Notes: generated by a model from the letters alone, not told the origin. DNA of 64,000 bases from Candidatus Geothermarchaeum rappei (GCA_002011085.2 MTMB02000001.1:1003007-1067006); one strand, 5' to 3'. Shown: positions 17,372 through 26,874, counted from the stretch's first letter. Numbers and translations are program-made.

Positions 17372-18350
17372 GACGGTACTAGACTATATAGTAGTAATCC
17401 TAGCGGTACTTGTGACCATCTTCTATGCAGTCGATATTGTAATAGGCGCTAAATATGCGTTGAAAATCACGTACAACATGAGCAACATGACCAATGTTCC
17501 TGAGATAATGTATTTCCCCCTATTTATAGCCACACTCCAAGTTAATGTACCTCTTCCACAGCCAGTTAACCTCAATATGCTCTCCCTAGTATTCATCGTC
17601 CTCTACATCCTCTTTTTCTCATTAGCATTGAGTAGGGAGAAGAACCTACTTGAAGCTATGAGAAAGAGACGGATACAGGATAATGACATGCTGTCCACCA
17701 CATTATACCTAAGTATAACGCTTATTCTAATGATAGTAATAGAGTTTATCCAACAGGCTAGAGGCATTGAGACAGGGGAATTAGCTGCGGAAAACGAGTA
17801 TCTCAGATATGTATCTGCATTAATCGCACCCATACCAGAGGAGATAGGTTTTAGATTGACTCTATTGGGGGTAGTGTCGTTAGCCATGTACATCGCGATG
17901 TACTATAAAGAGCTTTCTATAAAGGGATTCTTCTACTCCCTCTGGAAGCCATATAAACTCGTAGAGGAATATGGTGCACCAGAGAGATTCATGGATACAC
18001 TATATACATTCACCATAATAAGTGGGTTATTTTTCGGCTTAGCACATTATTTATCAAGCGGCGGATGGGGTATTGGAAAGGTTACCACCGCCACCCTAGC
18101 AGGAATCATACTTGGATACCTATATGTTAGACACGGGTTTTATAGTGCTGTCCTAGGACACGCTTTCTTCAACGTATTCCTATTGTCGATATACTATATG
18201 GAGAGCATTGCACAGGGATACTGGTCTATTATATTCGAGGGGATCTACCTTGTCATACTTATACTAGGTGGACTTGGGCTTATCCACATGTCCCTAAACT
18301 TATTCATTGGAGAAAGCTCTTCACCAGCTGAAGAGCCTCATGTAGACTAG
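17355..18350 (+). CDS. CPBP family intramembrane metalloprotease
   Basis: 331-residue multi-pass membrane protein of the CPBP/Abi (Rce1-like) family. The signature PEEIGFR (EExxxR type) is followed by FGLAHYL and then GHAFFN, the three motif regions that hold the catalytic Glu and His residues. About eight hydrophobic segments are visible. Prokaryotic relatives process prenylated or bacteriocin-type substrates, but the target here is unknown. Third gene of the aIF1 cluster; its 3' end overlaps the convergent HAD gene by 47 bases. Confidence 0.88.
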   Translation: MIRKIKTVLDYIVVILAVLVTIFYAVDIVIGAKYALKITYNMSNMTNVPEIMYFPLFIATLQVNVPLPQPVNLNMLSLVFIVLYILFFSLALSREKNLLEAMRKRRIQDNDMLSTTLYLSITLILMIVIEFIQQARGIETGELAAENEYLRYVSALIAPIPEEIGFRLTLLGVVSLAMYIAMYYKELSIKGFFYSLWKPYKLVEEYGAPERFMDTLYTFTIISGLFFGLAHYLSSGGWGIGKVTTATLAGIILGYLYVRHGFYSAVLGHAFFNVFLLSIYYMESIAQGYWSIIFEGIYLVILILGGLGLIHMSLNLFIGESSSPAEEPHVD

Positions 18351-18969
18351 ATACCTTATACCTAGGTTTTATACACAGCCCCTTAATTGGCGGTAGCCTC
18401 GTAGTATCAAGATATATTGTGGTTATCCCCGCTGCCTCACCCGCCAATACATCCATGATACTGTCTCCAATATATAGCGACTCATCTAGAGACACGCCTA
18501 GGATTGAGACGGCCTTGTTCAATGGATCTGGAAAGGGCTTCATCCTATCAACATCATCCCTAGCAATAATCACTCTAAAGTACTTTTTAAACCCCAGTCT
18601 ATTTAGAACCAGCTCCGCTGCGTTCCTACATGAATTGGTCACCAACCCCATCTTAAGACCAAGGGACTCGAGGCTCTCTAGGAAATAGTCTGAATACGGT
18701 GTTTTCACCGCCTTAGTGGCAGCCGTGGATTCAAGGTTACATGCAGCATCATGGAAACGTTTCCTAACATGAGTATACTTATCTTCTCCAATGACTCCAC
18801 GGAGCTCATTAAGCCTCATGAAATATTGGAAGGGACGCTCCACATCATTGAATAAATGGGATAGGGATTCCTCATCAACTATAATATGTAATGCCCTGCT
18901 CATGGCCGAGATATCTATGTTAAACATAGTTAGGGTACCGTCTAAATCGATTAATACAGCTCTCAACAT
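18304..18969 (-). CDS. HAD-superfamily hydrolase (phosphoglycolate phosphatase-like)
   Basis: 221 residues with all four HAD motifs: DLDGTL near the N-terminus (nucleophile Asp), VTNS (motif II), KPFPDP (motif III Lys) and GDSIMD (motif IV). The helical cap between motifs I and II places it in the beta-phosphoglucomutase/phosphoglycolate phosphatase-like subgroup. The substrate cannot be predicted. Start is an ATG at 18969 with a divergent promoter region shared with the Trm112-like gene. Confidence 0.88.
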   Translation of the reverse strand: MLRAVLIDLDGTLTMFNIDISAMSRALHIIVDEESLSHLFNDVERPFQYFMRLNELRGVIGEDKYTHVRKRFHDAACNLESTAATKAVKTPYSDYFLESLESLGLKMGLVTNSCRNAAELVLNRLGFKKYFRVIIARDDVDRMKPFPDPLNKAVSILGVSLDESLYIGDSIMDVLAGEAAGITTIYLDTTRLPPIKGLCIKPRYKVSSLHEALQLVKSFLQ

Positions 18970-19098
18970 GGTGTATCAGCCTATAAGTAAATATAACTGA
19001 TTGATAGGGGTTTATATTTGGAGATGTCGAGACCCTAATTTAGGAAACCTATTTAGGTATATGGAGATGAATATTATTTTACGTATGAGGTGTATTTC

Positions 19099-19476
19099 AT
19101 GAAGTATAGGCTCCTAAACTTCCTAATCTGCCCGAGATGCAAGGAGTATCCATTAAAGCTACATATTATTGAAGAGAAGGTTTTCGATAGGGATGTGGAG
19201 ATACCGCCATGTGACCAATACTGTGGGTATAAGGAGACTATGGTGGCTAAACTAGGTTCAGAGCCACCTTGTAGGGAATGCATGAAGCACGAGGTGATAG
19301 ATGGATACCTGACATGCGGTAAATGTGGAGAATGGTACCCGATTATCGACATGATAGTAGTTATGCACCTAGATAAACTGAGGCCTAAGAAGCCTATTGA
19401 GAAATTTATCGAGAAACATAGGGATAAACTTCCTAATGAGATAATTGAGAAGTGGAGGGCTGAGTCAGAGGGTTAG
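19099..19476 (+). CDS. Trm112-like zinc-binding protein
   Basis: Small activator-type protein related to Trm112, which partners methyltransferases of tRNA, rRNA and release factor. The N-terminal LLNFLICPRCKEYPL and the later YLTCGKCGEWYPIIDMI are the family's two halves. Between them is an insertion carrying CDQYC and CREC, which is more cysteine-rich than standard Trm112. I choose the ATG at 19099 rather than a GTG nine bases earlier because GAGGTG sits six bases upstream. The XPF nuclease gene starts 3 bases after its stop. Confidence 0.75.
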   Translation: MKYRLLNFLICPRCKEYPLKLHIIEEKVFDRDVEIPPCDQYCGYKETMVAKLGSEPPCRECMKHEVIDGYLTCGKCGEWYPIIDMIVVMHLDKLRPKKPIEKFIEKHRDKLPNEIIEKWRAESEG

Positions 19477-19479
19477 CTC

Positions 19480-20145
19480 ATGATACTTATTGATATCCAT
19501 GAACCTAATGATATTCCAGAGCTACTTAGGAGGAAAGGGGCTCAGATAAGGATTAGGAGACTTGATGTAGCCGACTATATAATAGGGGATATAGGGATTG
19601 AGAGGAAAACTTGCCATGACTTCTTTAGATCAATTATTGATAAGAGGATATTTAACCAGCTTGAGAGGCTGAGAAAATCCTTTAAAAAACCTCTTCTACT
19701 TTTAGAGGGTGACCTCCAGGAGGCCTTGTACTCAGTTCAGAACCCAAATGCAATTTTAGGAGGCTTATTATCAGTAGTTATCGATATGGATATAGGAGTC
19801 ATCTACTCTAGGGATAAGGAGGAGACCGTCAACATACTATTCCTGATCTGGAGAAGAATGCATAAGGAGAGGAAAACCTCAGTACCTAGGTTCAAGCCAC
19901 GTATCATGAATAAGAGGGATAGGCTTCTATTCATATTAGAAGGGTTTCCAGGCATAGGATCTAGGCTGGCTGAGAACATTTTAAACCACTATGGAACAAT
20001 AAGAAACTTCGCTGTAACCAGCTTATCGGAGTTGATGAGTGTGGAGGGGATAGGGGAGAAGAAGGCTAGGGAGATTATTGAATTACTGACTTTAGACTAT
20101 AGAAGGCTTAGGAAGATGCATAAAGAAGAGGAGTCACATACTTAA
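19480..20145 (+). CDS. xpf: XPF/Mus81-type structure-specific endonuclease
   Basis: Cleaves branched DNA near junctions, usually with PCNA in crenarchaea. 221 residues, the short crenarchaeal form lacking the helicase domain. The nuclease core shows GDIGIERKTCHDF (ERK motif) with upstream DIHEPND and LDVADYIIG acids. The C-terminal half has two helix-hairpin-helix units (LEGFPGIGSRLAENIL and LMSVEGIGEKKAREII). No clear PCNA-interacting peptide is seen at the short C-terminus. Co-transcribed with the Trm112-like gene. The 3' end overlaps a convergent gene by 38 bases. Confidence 0.93.
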   Translation: MILIDIHEPNDIPELLRRKGAQIRIRRLDVADYIIGDIGIERKTCHDFFRSIIDKRIFNQLERLRKSFKKPLLLLEGDLQEALYSVQNPNAILGGLLSVVIDMDIGVIYSRDKEETVNILFLIWRRMHKERKTSVPRFKPRIMNKRDRLLFILEGFPGIGSRLAENILNHYGTIRNFAVTSLSELMSVEGIGEKKAREIIELLTLDYRRLRKMHKEEESHT

Positions 20146-20788
20146 CAATATAGTTTAGGAACTCATCCAAAGTTATTTTTGAGAACATGGCTATGATGAG
20201 GTTCCTAGTTAGACCAACGATATATCCAGTCTCTTGATGATGAAAGACAACATACCATATCTTACCATGCTCAAGATACATATTATACAGCGATGTATCG
20301 GCCAATGCACTTCCATATAAAGCGAGTTTATTTACATTAGGAATATCGACATTGTCAAAGTAGATCACCTTCGTACTCTCTGGATTTGACTCGTGTAGGC
20401 TCTTAAGAACCTCATGTGAAATATTGGCCTCTACTATTTCACCCGTCTTAGCAAATAATACCTCAGAAATTATATTGGCGATACGGTTAGCTCTGAACTT
20501 TTTCTCGAATACTATCAGCAGTATATCTCCAAACTCTTCTTTAAACGCGACCAAAGCCTCACGCCTGACAGCGAGCCTCTGCATCTCCCCACGTATATTC
20601 ATTACCCTAGGCTCGTCGAAAACGAAATACGCCTTTAAAGTATCGCCTACGATACGTATGTCGTCGAAGGATTGTGCGATCTCTACATCCTCAACCTCCT
20701 CAAGTTTCTTATAATTCCTAATCTTATCAGCGATGATATCTAGAGGAAGATACCTTTTTATACGGAAGACCTTGGCGGATAAAGCCAA
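20108..20788 (-). CDS. Conserved protein of unknown function, partner of TrmB-type regulator
   Basis: 226 residues without a motif I recognise. It has mixed alpha/beta character with no signal peptide or clear membrane segment. The start is TTG, three bases after the stop of the upstream TrmB-type regulator, so the two are one transcript and probably translationally coupled. The pairing suggests it works in the same response or is a second sensor. Its 3' end overlaps xpf. Confidence 0.6.
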   Translation of the reverse strand: MALSAKVFRIKRYLPLDIIADKIRNYKKLEEVEDVEIAQSFDDIRIVGDTLKAYFVFDEPRVMNIRGEMQRLAVRREALVAFKEEFGDILLIVFEKKFRANRIANIISEVLFAKTGEIVEANISHEVLKSLHESNPESTKVIYFDNVDIPNVNKLALYGSALADTSLYNMYLEHGKIWYVVFHHQETGYIVGLTRNLIIAMFSKITLDEFLNYIVKYVTPLLYASS

Positions 20789-20791
20789 CAG

Positions 20792-21553
20792 CTACACCTC
20801 TATCTTCTTAGACGACTCCCACAACTTCTCAAAATATAGTTTAGCCAGGTATATAAGGCTTGAATGCGTCGACCAAATTGCGGTACTTACTCTACCACTA
20901 TCCCCCAGGAGTAGAAGAGCCTCCTTTGCATCTGATATCACTCCGCCTCCAAACATATTCTCTCTATACCGTAGTTCTGCACCGAACTTCAGGAAGCACT
21001 CCGCATCATCCACAAGCTCCCTTGGTATCAATATCCTTATGTGGGTTGGGTTATATAGCCCCCCCATTCGCTCTAGAAGCGAGGCCTTCTCAAAAAGAGA
21101 TTCCATCTTGGCATGGATCGCTAGGAGAAGCTCATATTGAGACTTTAGGACGAGGTCAATAACTTTGGAGGATACGTTCTCCTCTCCCCGCACTATCCAT
21201 ACCTCAGGTGTCTCGGGCACGGTCCTTGCATCATAGATGGGCTGTAGCATGGGTATGATCTTACTCGCAGCCTCCTCCCATTCCTTCTCCCTCTTGACCT
21301 TAGCTTTCTTAACAGCCTCATCTGGGGATAGTGCAACATATCTAATAGGCCTCTCCCTGTCTGAGGATATCCACCCCTTCTCCTCGAGGGATTTCAACAC
21401 TATATAGACTTTGGAGAAAGGTACATCCGCATAGTCGGAGATCTCCTTCGCCGTAAGAGGCCCTGAGTTCAACAGCAGCATATATACTTTCATCTCATTA
21501 AGCGTCAGCCCAAGCCTCCTCATCAGACCCTCAATGTCTTTAGGGATTTTCAT
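20792..21553 (-). CDS. TrmB-type transcriptional regulator
   Basis: 253 residues. The N-terminal winged helix (LGLTLNEMKVYMLLL, PLTAKEISDYADVPFSKVYIVLKSLEEKGWI) is the TrmB signature, followed by a helical linker and a C-terminal phospholipase-D-like sensor region. Relatives bind sugars and control sugar transport and metabolism; no transporter lies nearby, so the ligand is unknown. A perfect inverted repeat covers the start codon (21547-21572), which points to autoregulation. It leads a two-gene operon. Confidence 0.88.
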   Translation of the reverse strand: MKIPKDIEGLMRRLGLTLNEMKVYMLLLNSGPLTAKEISDYADVPFSKVYIVLKSLEEKGWISSDRERPIRYVALSPDEAVKKAKVKREKEWEEAASKIIPMLQPIYDARTVPETPEVWIVRGEENVSSKVIDLVLKSQYELLLAIHAKMESLFEKASLLERMGGLYNPTHIRILIPRELVDDAECFLKFGAELRYRENMFGGGVISDAKEALLLLGDSGRVSTAIWSTHSSLIYLAKLYFEKLWESSKKIEV

Positions 21554-21572
21554 ACATTATATAGTATGAAAA
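21547..21572. promoter_or_regulatory. 26-bp palindromic operator over the TrmB-type start codon
   Basis: TTTTCATAC and GTATGAAAA form a perfect 9-bp inverted repeat separated by 8 bases (ATTATATA). The regulator's ATG lies within the left arm on the minus strand. A dimeric regulator bound here would block transcription or translation entry of its own operon. Such symmetry by chance is unlikely at this exact position. Confidence 0.6.
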
Positions 21573-21676
21573 GGGTGACAATTAAGATTTTATATGTTCT
21601 ATTAACGTTACATTGAAAAATATGTCTTTTGGATGTGAATATAGATTAGGGGGATGTGTGAAAATAATTTTTTAGC

Positions 21677-22354
21677 ATGAATATAGATGAATACGCTTAT
21701 AATAGGCTTAAGATACTCTTGGATGAACTGCTGAGGGAGGTACCTATTATAAAGGGTGTTAAGCTCTCGGGCTCCACGGCCGATGGACATTTCTTCATAC
21801 TCCAGTTTGGAGACATCTATATATCGTCGGACTATGACGTGGTCATCCTCCTAGAGAGGTACCCCGAGGAGAGGGAGATAGATAGAATTAGGGAGATACT
21901 CTCAAAACCAGTTTATAATGATGTGCTTGAAAAGGTTCTACTTGAGAATATGGATGTCAAACTACTATCCCTAGAGTATCCATATAAGGGGAGGGGTGTG
22001 AAGACAGCCTCTATATATGATAGAGATATAAGTATAGTGAGGCATCTGATAGGGGGGAAAGTGGTTTATGGAGAGGAATACTTTAGGAGGATCGTGGTCG
22101 AGGAGGAGTGGATAAAGAGGCAGTTGGCGTATAGGGTGCTTGAGAGGAAGAAGATATTCGACTTATTCACGGAATTAGGGGCGTACGACCGTATATCAAC
22201 GTTGCTAGGGCTGGATAATACTGTGGAGAAGATCAGGGACATCATTAGAAGATATAGGGATTATCACAAGGTCGCGCCTCAGCAGGTTGAGAGTCTATTA
22301 GAGGAATGTGAGAGGATTAGAAGGGAGATACTGGAGAAGATATCTGGGGAATAG
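21677..22354 (+). CDS. Nucleotidyltransferase-domain protein
   Basis: 225 residues. The pol-beta type nucleotidyltransferase signature is visible: a GS motif in LSGSTADG followed by SSDYDVVIL (D-x-D acids), and a third acid in NMDVKLL. The C-terminal half is charged and helical. Relatives include tRNA, antibiotic and toxin-antitoxin (MNT) transferases; no HEPN partner gene is adjacent, so I make no specific call. Monocistronic, divergent from the TrmB operon. Confidence 0.75.
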   Translation: MNIDEYAYNRLKILLDELLREVPIIKGVKLSGSTADGHFFILQFGDIYISSDYDVVILLERYPEEREIDRIREILSKPVYNDVLEKVLLENMDVKLLSLEYPYKGRGVKTASIYDRDISIVRHLIGGKVVYGEEYFRRIVVEEEWIKRQLAYRVLERKKIFDLFTELGAYDRISTLLGLDNTVEKIRDIIRRYRDYHKVAPQQVESLLEECERIRREILEKISGE

Positions 22355-22441
22355 GCTATAGATTTTATACACATTTAAATAGAGAATGCCTCTGTTAAAA
22401 TATTATTGATAAATCCACCCTAGTGAGGGGAAAATATAGCT

Positions 22442-23041
22442 TTGGAAATCCGTAGTAAAATCCAAGACATAAAGTTATACCTTAGGATAACTAAGGCGAA
22501 TAAAATTGCAAGGAGATACTTCATAATGAACTCATTCGACGGTATAGTCACGATACTCGGCGTCATAACGGGGTCCTTCGTATCGAATGTAATCGACCCA
22601 GCTGTGATTCTAGGGATAGGGATAAGCACGGCAATTGCCATGGCAATATCCGGTATAACGGGTACATTCATGGCTGAAAAGGCCGAGCGTGATATAGAGA
22701 TATCCGAGTTAGAGGCATCTATGCTCAGTGACTTGAAGAACACGATTTATGCAAAAGCAGTTAAATTCACTATTTTTTATGTCAGTACAGTCGATGCACT
22801 ATCACCTGTACTTGCATCGCTCGTAACACTAGTACCAATATTCCTGGCCTTAATAGGGATAGTGCCTGCATTGACGGGAATATATCTTGCTGAGGCAGTC
22901 GGGCTACTATACCTATTTATCTTGGGCTCGGCAATGGCTAGGATAATTAAGAAGAATATGCTGCTTGAAGGGCTTAAGATGCTACTCGTCGGTCTAGCGA
23001 CAGCGGTGGTTATCATATTTATCTTTGGACTTAGTCCATAA
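22442..23041 (+). CDS. VIT1/CCC1-type membrane protein (iron/manganese transporter family)
   Basis: 199 residues. The N-terminal FIMNSFDGIVTILGVITGSF is the conserved VIT/CCC1 first membrane helix with its Asp, followed by a helix ending in MAEKAERDIE, where acidic residues form the metal site, and three further membrane segments. Family members move Fe2+ or Mn2+ out of the cytoplasm. The start is TTG after GTGAGGGG; no ATG gives a better start. Sits between unrelated small genes. Confidence 0.85.
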   Translation: MEIRSKIQDIKLYLRITKANKIARRYFIMNSFDGIVTILGVITGSFVSNVIDPAVILGIGISTAIAMAISGITGTFMAEKAERDIEISELEASMLSDLKNTIYAKAVKFTIFYVSTVDALSPVLASLVTLVPIFLALIGIVPALTGIYLAEAVGLLYLFILGSAMARIIKKNMLLEGLKMLLVGLATAVVIIFIFGLSP

Positions 23042-23119
23042 AAAGAATATAAAAATATTTAATTACCAAGATTTAAGGAGGTATTTGGATATATATGTTA
23101 TTGTAGGTGAGAAGAGGAG

Positions 23120-23407
23120 TTGGAGAGAGGCGAAGGTGATAAGGACCAACCTAAGATAAAGTACCTAACTCTGGATATTTTGAAACCACATTTCCCCTCT
23201 ATCGTGGAGCTTTCTAAGGTTATCGCTGCAAATGTAGATGGCGTGGAGAAAGTCATCTCCGAGATTGTTGAGATGGATCAGGATACAGAGAGTATAAAGA
23301 TGCAGGTATACGGTAACGACGTCAACCTAGACAAGCTTATAGAGGTTATTAGAGACTTTGGCGCCTCGCTACACAGTATCGATGAAGTCATAGTGGAGAA
23401 CAGCTGA
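23120..23407 (+). CDS. DUF211 family protein
   Basis: 95 residues matching DUF211: IKYLTLDILKPHFPSIVEL, DGVEKV and the C-terminal GASLHSIDEV. The fold is ferredoxin-like and some structures bind calcium, but function is unknown. TTG start immediately after a purine-rich GAAGAGGAG. About 100 bases precede the Lhr helicase gene on the same strand, so co-transcription is possible. Confidence 0.85.
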   Translation: MERGEGDKDQPKIKYLTLDILKPHFPSIVELSKVIAANVDGVEKVISEIVEMDQDTESIKMQVYGNDVNLDKLIEVIRDFGASLHSIDEVIVENS

Positions 23408-23516
23408 TAACTGGATATATTGAAGGACAGAGGGATACTGATAGATTCTTATCAGGATAATACCCTATATACTATCATGGGACAAGATGGAACTGGATTT
23501 AGAGAGATGACAGTCT

Positions 23517-26357
23517 ATGGCCATGGATCTACTCGCTCCCCTCATACGAAGGCTACTTAGGGAGAGAGGGTTTAAAAACCTTACTGAGCCGCAGTATAAG
23601 GCTATCCCCCATATTCTCCGGGGGGAGAATGTATTGATCATGGCTCCTACTGGTAGCGGTAAGACGGAGGCCGCCTTAATCCCCCTTTTCCAGATGATGC
23701 TGGAGAATCCAGGAAATGGGATAAGGCTGGTCTATATAACTCCTCTGAGGGCTTTAAACAGAGACTTAATTGATAGGATAATGTGGTGGAGCAATAGACT
23801 TGGGTTTAGGGTCAATATCAGGCATGGAGACACCCCGACGAGTGAGAGGAGGCTCCAGGCCACTTTACCTCCAGACATACTTATTACTACACCTGAGACG
23901 TTCTCCCTCCTTCTAAATACTAGATTAATGGGTAGGCATCTGGAGGGTGTGAAGTGGATCGTGATCGACGAGATACATGAACTGGCGAATAATAAGAGGG
24001 GGGCTCAGCTCAGTATAAACCTAGAGAGGCTAGCGTATAAAGTTGGGGGGATACAGAGGATAGGCTTATCTGCTACAGTCGGCTCACCCGAGGAAGTCCT
24101 AAAGTATCTAGTTGGGTCAGAGGGGAATGGGGTTATAATAGATGTTGATATCACGAAATCAATGGAGATAAGCGTCGTATACCCGGGTCCCACGGAGGAG
24201 GATTATAGGGCTGCATCGAGAATGTATACATATCCATCTGTCGCTGCAAGAATAAGGGTTATAACCGACTTGATCCGGAGGCATAAAGCGACGCTAGTAT
24301 TTACTAATACAAGGCCTATGGCTGAGATACTTGGGAGCCGGATATATCTTTATGATGAGAAACTGCCTGTAATGGTTCACCATGGGTCACTCAGTAAAAA
24401 CATACGTATGCGTATTGAGAAGATGCTTAAACAGGGGCTGATAAAGGCAATTATATGCACCTCCTCCCTCGAGCTAGGCATAGACATTGGTGACGTGGAT
24501 CTAGTTATACAGTATAACTCTCCCAGGCAAGTCTCTAGGCTTATACAGAGAGTGGGTAGAAGTGGCCACTGGATAGAGAGGACCTCAAAAGGCGTGGTTA
24601 TCGTCCAAGACCTTGATGACTTGATGGAGTCACAGGTAATAAAGAATATGGCTCTATCAAGGAGGCTGGAGAGGCTTAGGATAGTAGATAAGCCTTATGA
24701 CACACTTTTACATGAGATCGTGGGGATGCTTATACTATCCAAGTCAGTTGATTTGGAGGAGGCTTATAACATTATTAAGAAGAGTTATGTCTATAGGAAC
24801 CTGACTAGGGAGGAGTTTCTAAAGATACTTAGATTTGCCTCCAGCCTGACTGAGAGGATACTATATCTCTCACAGGATGAGAAGCTTATCAGCAGACCTA
24901 TTAATAGGAAGAGGCTCTTCAACTACTATTTCTCCGTCCTCTCAATGATCCCTGATGTCAAGCAGTTTCTAGTCGTGGATGATGAGACTAATAATCCCGT
25001 TGGAATTCTAGATGAGGAGTTCGTAGCCTCCTACGGTGAACCAGGCACGAAGTTTATAATGGCGGGTCGGCCTTGGAGGATAATCCAAGTGTATAAGAAT
25101 AAGGTCTATGTCTCTCCGGAGGAGGACTTCTTCGGCGCTATACCAGATTGGGTGGGTGAGGAGATTCCAGTACCTTATGAAGTCGCTCAGAAGGTTGGTG
25201 AGGTGAAAAGTGACATAACGAGGATTTTCGATGAAGTAGGTGGAGAGAGGGAAAGATTCAGAGAAAGTATACGGGGTAAGTATGGGGAGGAACTAAGTAA
25301 GTTGACGGAAGTCTTCTATGAACAGCTTAAAGACGGTCTTCCCCTGCCTACTAATAATAGGGTTTTAATAGAGAAGTTTGACGATAAGATCGTGATACAC
25401 ATACATGGTGGTACATTGATAAATAGGACGATAGCGGGTTACCTTACTAATGCCATTGCAGATGAATACGGTGAGCTGGTGAACTATTCCAGCGACCCAT
25501 ATAGGATATTCATACGGACAGTTCATTTAGAGCCTAGTGACATAGAGAAACTGCTTAGGAAGAGAGAGGGGTTTGGAAGGTATCTAGAGAAGACCATTGA
25601 GACGAGTAGAGTGTTTCTATGGAGGCTTATCCATGTAGCTAGGAGGATGGGTATTGTATCAAAGGAGAGAACTATTGATTATAAGGATGCGGAGATACTG
25701 GTCACTACATTACGTGGGACACCGGCTTATGAAGAGGCTTATAGAGAGACGGATTTCAAGGACTTCGATACAGAAGGTGCGAAGAAGGTATTGGAGACGA
25801 TATCCAGGGGGGAGTGGAGTATAGATATTGTAAATATTGGTAGGCCTACTCCAATTACAAGAGAGTATCTAGCTTATAATGAGGTGAAGTTCGAGTATCC
25901 TAGGCTGGATAGGGTTAGGACGCTGCAGATCCTATCGACTAGAGCTAGGCTAATGAATGAAGTGAGGACATTCATATGCATAGACTGCCTCCAGTATGTG
26001 GATGAGATGAGGATACGTGATTTACCCGATAAACCCACATGCCCAAAGTGCGGGAGCAATAGAATAGGCTTGTCTGAAGAGCTTCCGGAGGAGGTTGAGA
26101 AGCTACTTGATTATGCTAGGAATAGACCAGATTATATTAAGAGGAGTCCTAGATGGAGGAGGCTGAGGAGGACGGGGGAGATAATTATGAGGTATGGTAA
26201 GGCAGGTGCATTTGTACTGGCTTCTCCACATATATCTCCTAAGCAGGCGATGGAGATACTCCAGGAGGAGGATAGTATAACGGGTAGGTTGGTGAAGCTG
26301 GTTATTGAGGCTGAGAAGAGGAGTCTTCTACGGAGGTTTCAGCTTCCTGAGACATAG
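23517..26357 (+). CDS. lhr: Lhr-family large ATP-dependent helicase
   Basis: 946-residue superfamily 2 helicase. Motif I APTGSGKTEAA, motif II DEIHELANNKRG, motif III SATVGSP, motif V SSLELGIDIG and motif VI QRVGRSGHW are all present and canonical for Lhr. The C-terminal portion has the Lhr-specific domain and ends with a zinc-binding pair, CIDC and CPKC (about residues 820-850). Lhr proteins translocate 3'-5' on DNA and act in repair or RNA-DNA hybrid removal. The 3' end overlaps the convergent kite-like gene by 56 bases. Confidence 0.93.
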   Translation: MAMDLLAPLIRRLLRERGFKNLTEPQYKAIPHILRGENVLIMAPTGSGKTEAALIPLFQMMLENPGNGIRLVYITPLRALNRDLIDRIMWWSNRLGFRVNIRHGDTPTSERRLQATLPPDILITTPETFSLLLNTRLMGRHLEGVKWIVIDEIHELANNKRGAQLSINLERLAYKVGGIQRIGLSATVGSPEEVLKYLVGSEGNGVIIDVDITKSMEISVVYPGPTEEDYRAASRMYTYPSVAARIRVITDLIRRHKATLVFTNTRPMAEILGSRIYLYDEKLPVMVHHGSLSKNIRMRIEKMLKQGLIKAIICTSSLELGIDIGDVDLVIQYNSPRQVSRLIQRVGRSGHWIERTSKGVVIVQDLDDLMESQVIKNMALSRRLERLRIVDKPYDTLLHEIVGMLILSKSVDLEEAYNIIKKSYVYRNLTREEFLKILRFASSLTERILYLSQDEKLISRPINRKRLFNYYFSVLSMIPDVKQFLVVDDETNNPVGILDEEFVASYGEPGTKFIMAGRPWRIIQVYKNKVYVSPEEDFFGAIPDWVGEEIPVPYEVAQKVGEVKSDITRIFDEVGGERERFRESIRGKYGEELSKLTEVFYEQLKDGLPLPTNNRVLIEKFDDKIVIHIHGGTLINRTIAGYLTNAIADEYGELVNYSSDPYRIFIRTVHLEPSDIEKLLRKREGFGRYLEKTIETSRVFLWRLIHVARRMGIVSKERTIDYKDAEILVTTLRGTPAYEEAYRETDFKDFDTEGAKKVLETISRGEWSIDIVNIGRPTPITREYLAYNEVKFEYPRLDRVRTLQILSTRARLMNEVRTFICIDCLQYVDEMRIRDLPDKPTCPKCGSNRIGLSEELPEEVEKLLDYARNRPDYIKRSPRWRRLRRTGEIIMRYGKAGAFVLASPHISPKQAMEILQEEDSITGRLVKLVIEAEKRSLLRRFQLPET

Positions 26358-26874
26358 CACGGCCTATTAACACTGATGTAAGCATCTTCAGATCAAGCTC
26401 TAGATATGTCCTCAACCCGATCTTAAGATATTCACCGTCTTCCTCGAGATACTTCATCTTGATAAACCTGTCTATCAGCCTGATAACCCTCCACTCAGGA
26501 ATCTTCTCCTTAAGGGTCTCCTCAACCTCCTTCCTAGACGCTTTTCCATCTCCAGCCAGTATATGCGCCAAGGCGACTGTCAATACAGCCATTTCATCTA
26601 CACGCCATCCAAATGTCTTTACCTCAGTGGAAGACAGGGGATACTTGGGCTGTACAACATAATATACTGATTTGTTTGAATCCTCCTCTATCTCCACTTT
26701 CCTCACATATAGCCCCAGGGGCTCAAGATACTCGTTGAAATCATTGATTACAGACTCATAGTCCCTACCCAGATACTTCTCCAGCTCCCACTCCTTGACA
26801 CCGGGATACCTGTGTCTCTTAAACAAGAGTAGATGCGCGAGCTTCGCAAGCTTTATCTTCCTATCCTTCCTCAC
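26302..26874 (-). CDS. scpB: Kite-like SMC accessory subunit (ScpB/Nse1-like)
   Basis: 190 residues made of two winged-helix units: the first around KLAHLLLF...YLGRDYESVINDF, the second around AVLTVALAHILAG...EEDGEYLKIG. This tandem winged-helix layout is that of kite subunits (ScpB, Nse1/3). Assignment rests mainly on context: it is the third gene of an operon after an SMC ATPase and a kleisin, with a 14-base overlap. GTG start within the upstream gene. The 3' end overlaps lhr by 56 bases. Confidence 0.65.
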   Translation of the reverse strand: MRKDRKIKLAKLAHLLLFKRHRYPGVKEWELEKYLGRDYESVINDFNEYLEPLGLYVRKVEIEEDSNKSVYYVVQPKYPLSSTEVKTFGWRVDEMAVLTVALAHILAGDGKASRKEVEETLKEKIPEWRVIRLIDRFIKMKYLEEDGEYLKIGLRTYLELDLKMLTSVLIGRAMSQEAETSVEDSSSQPQ

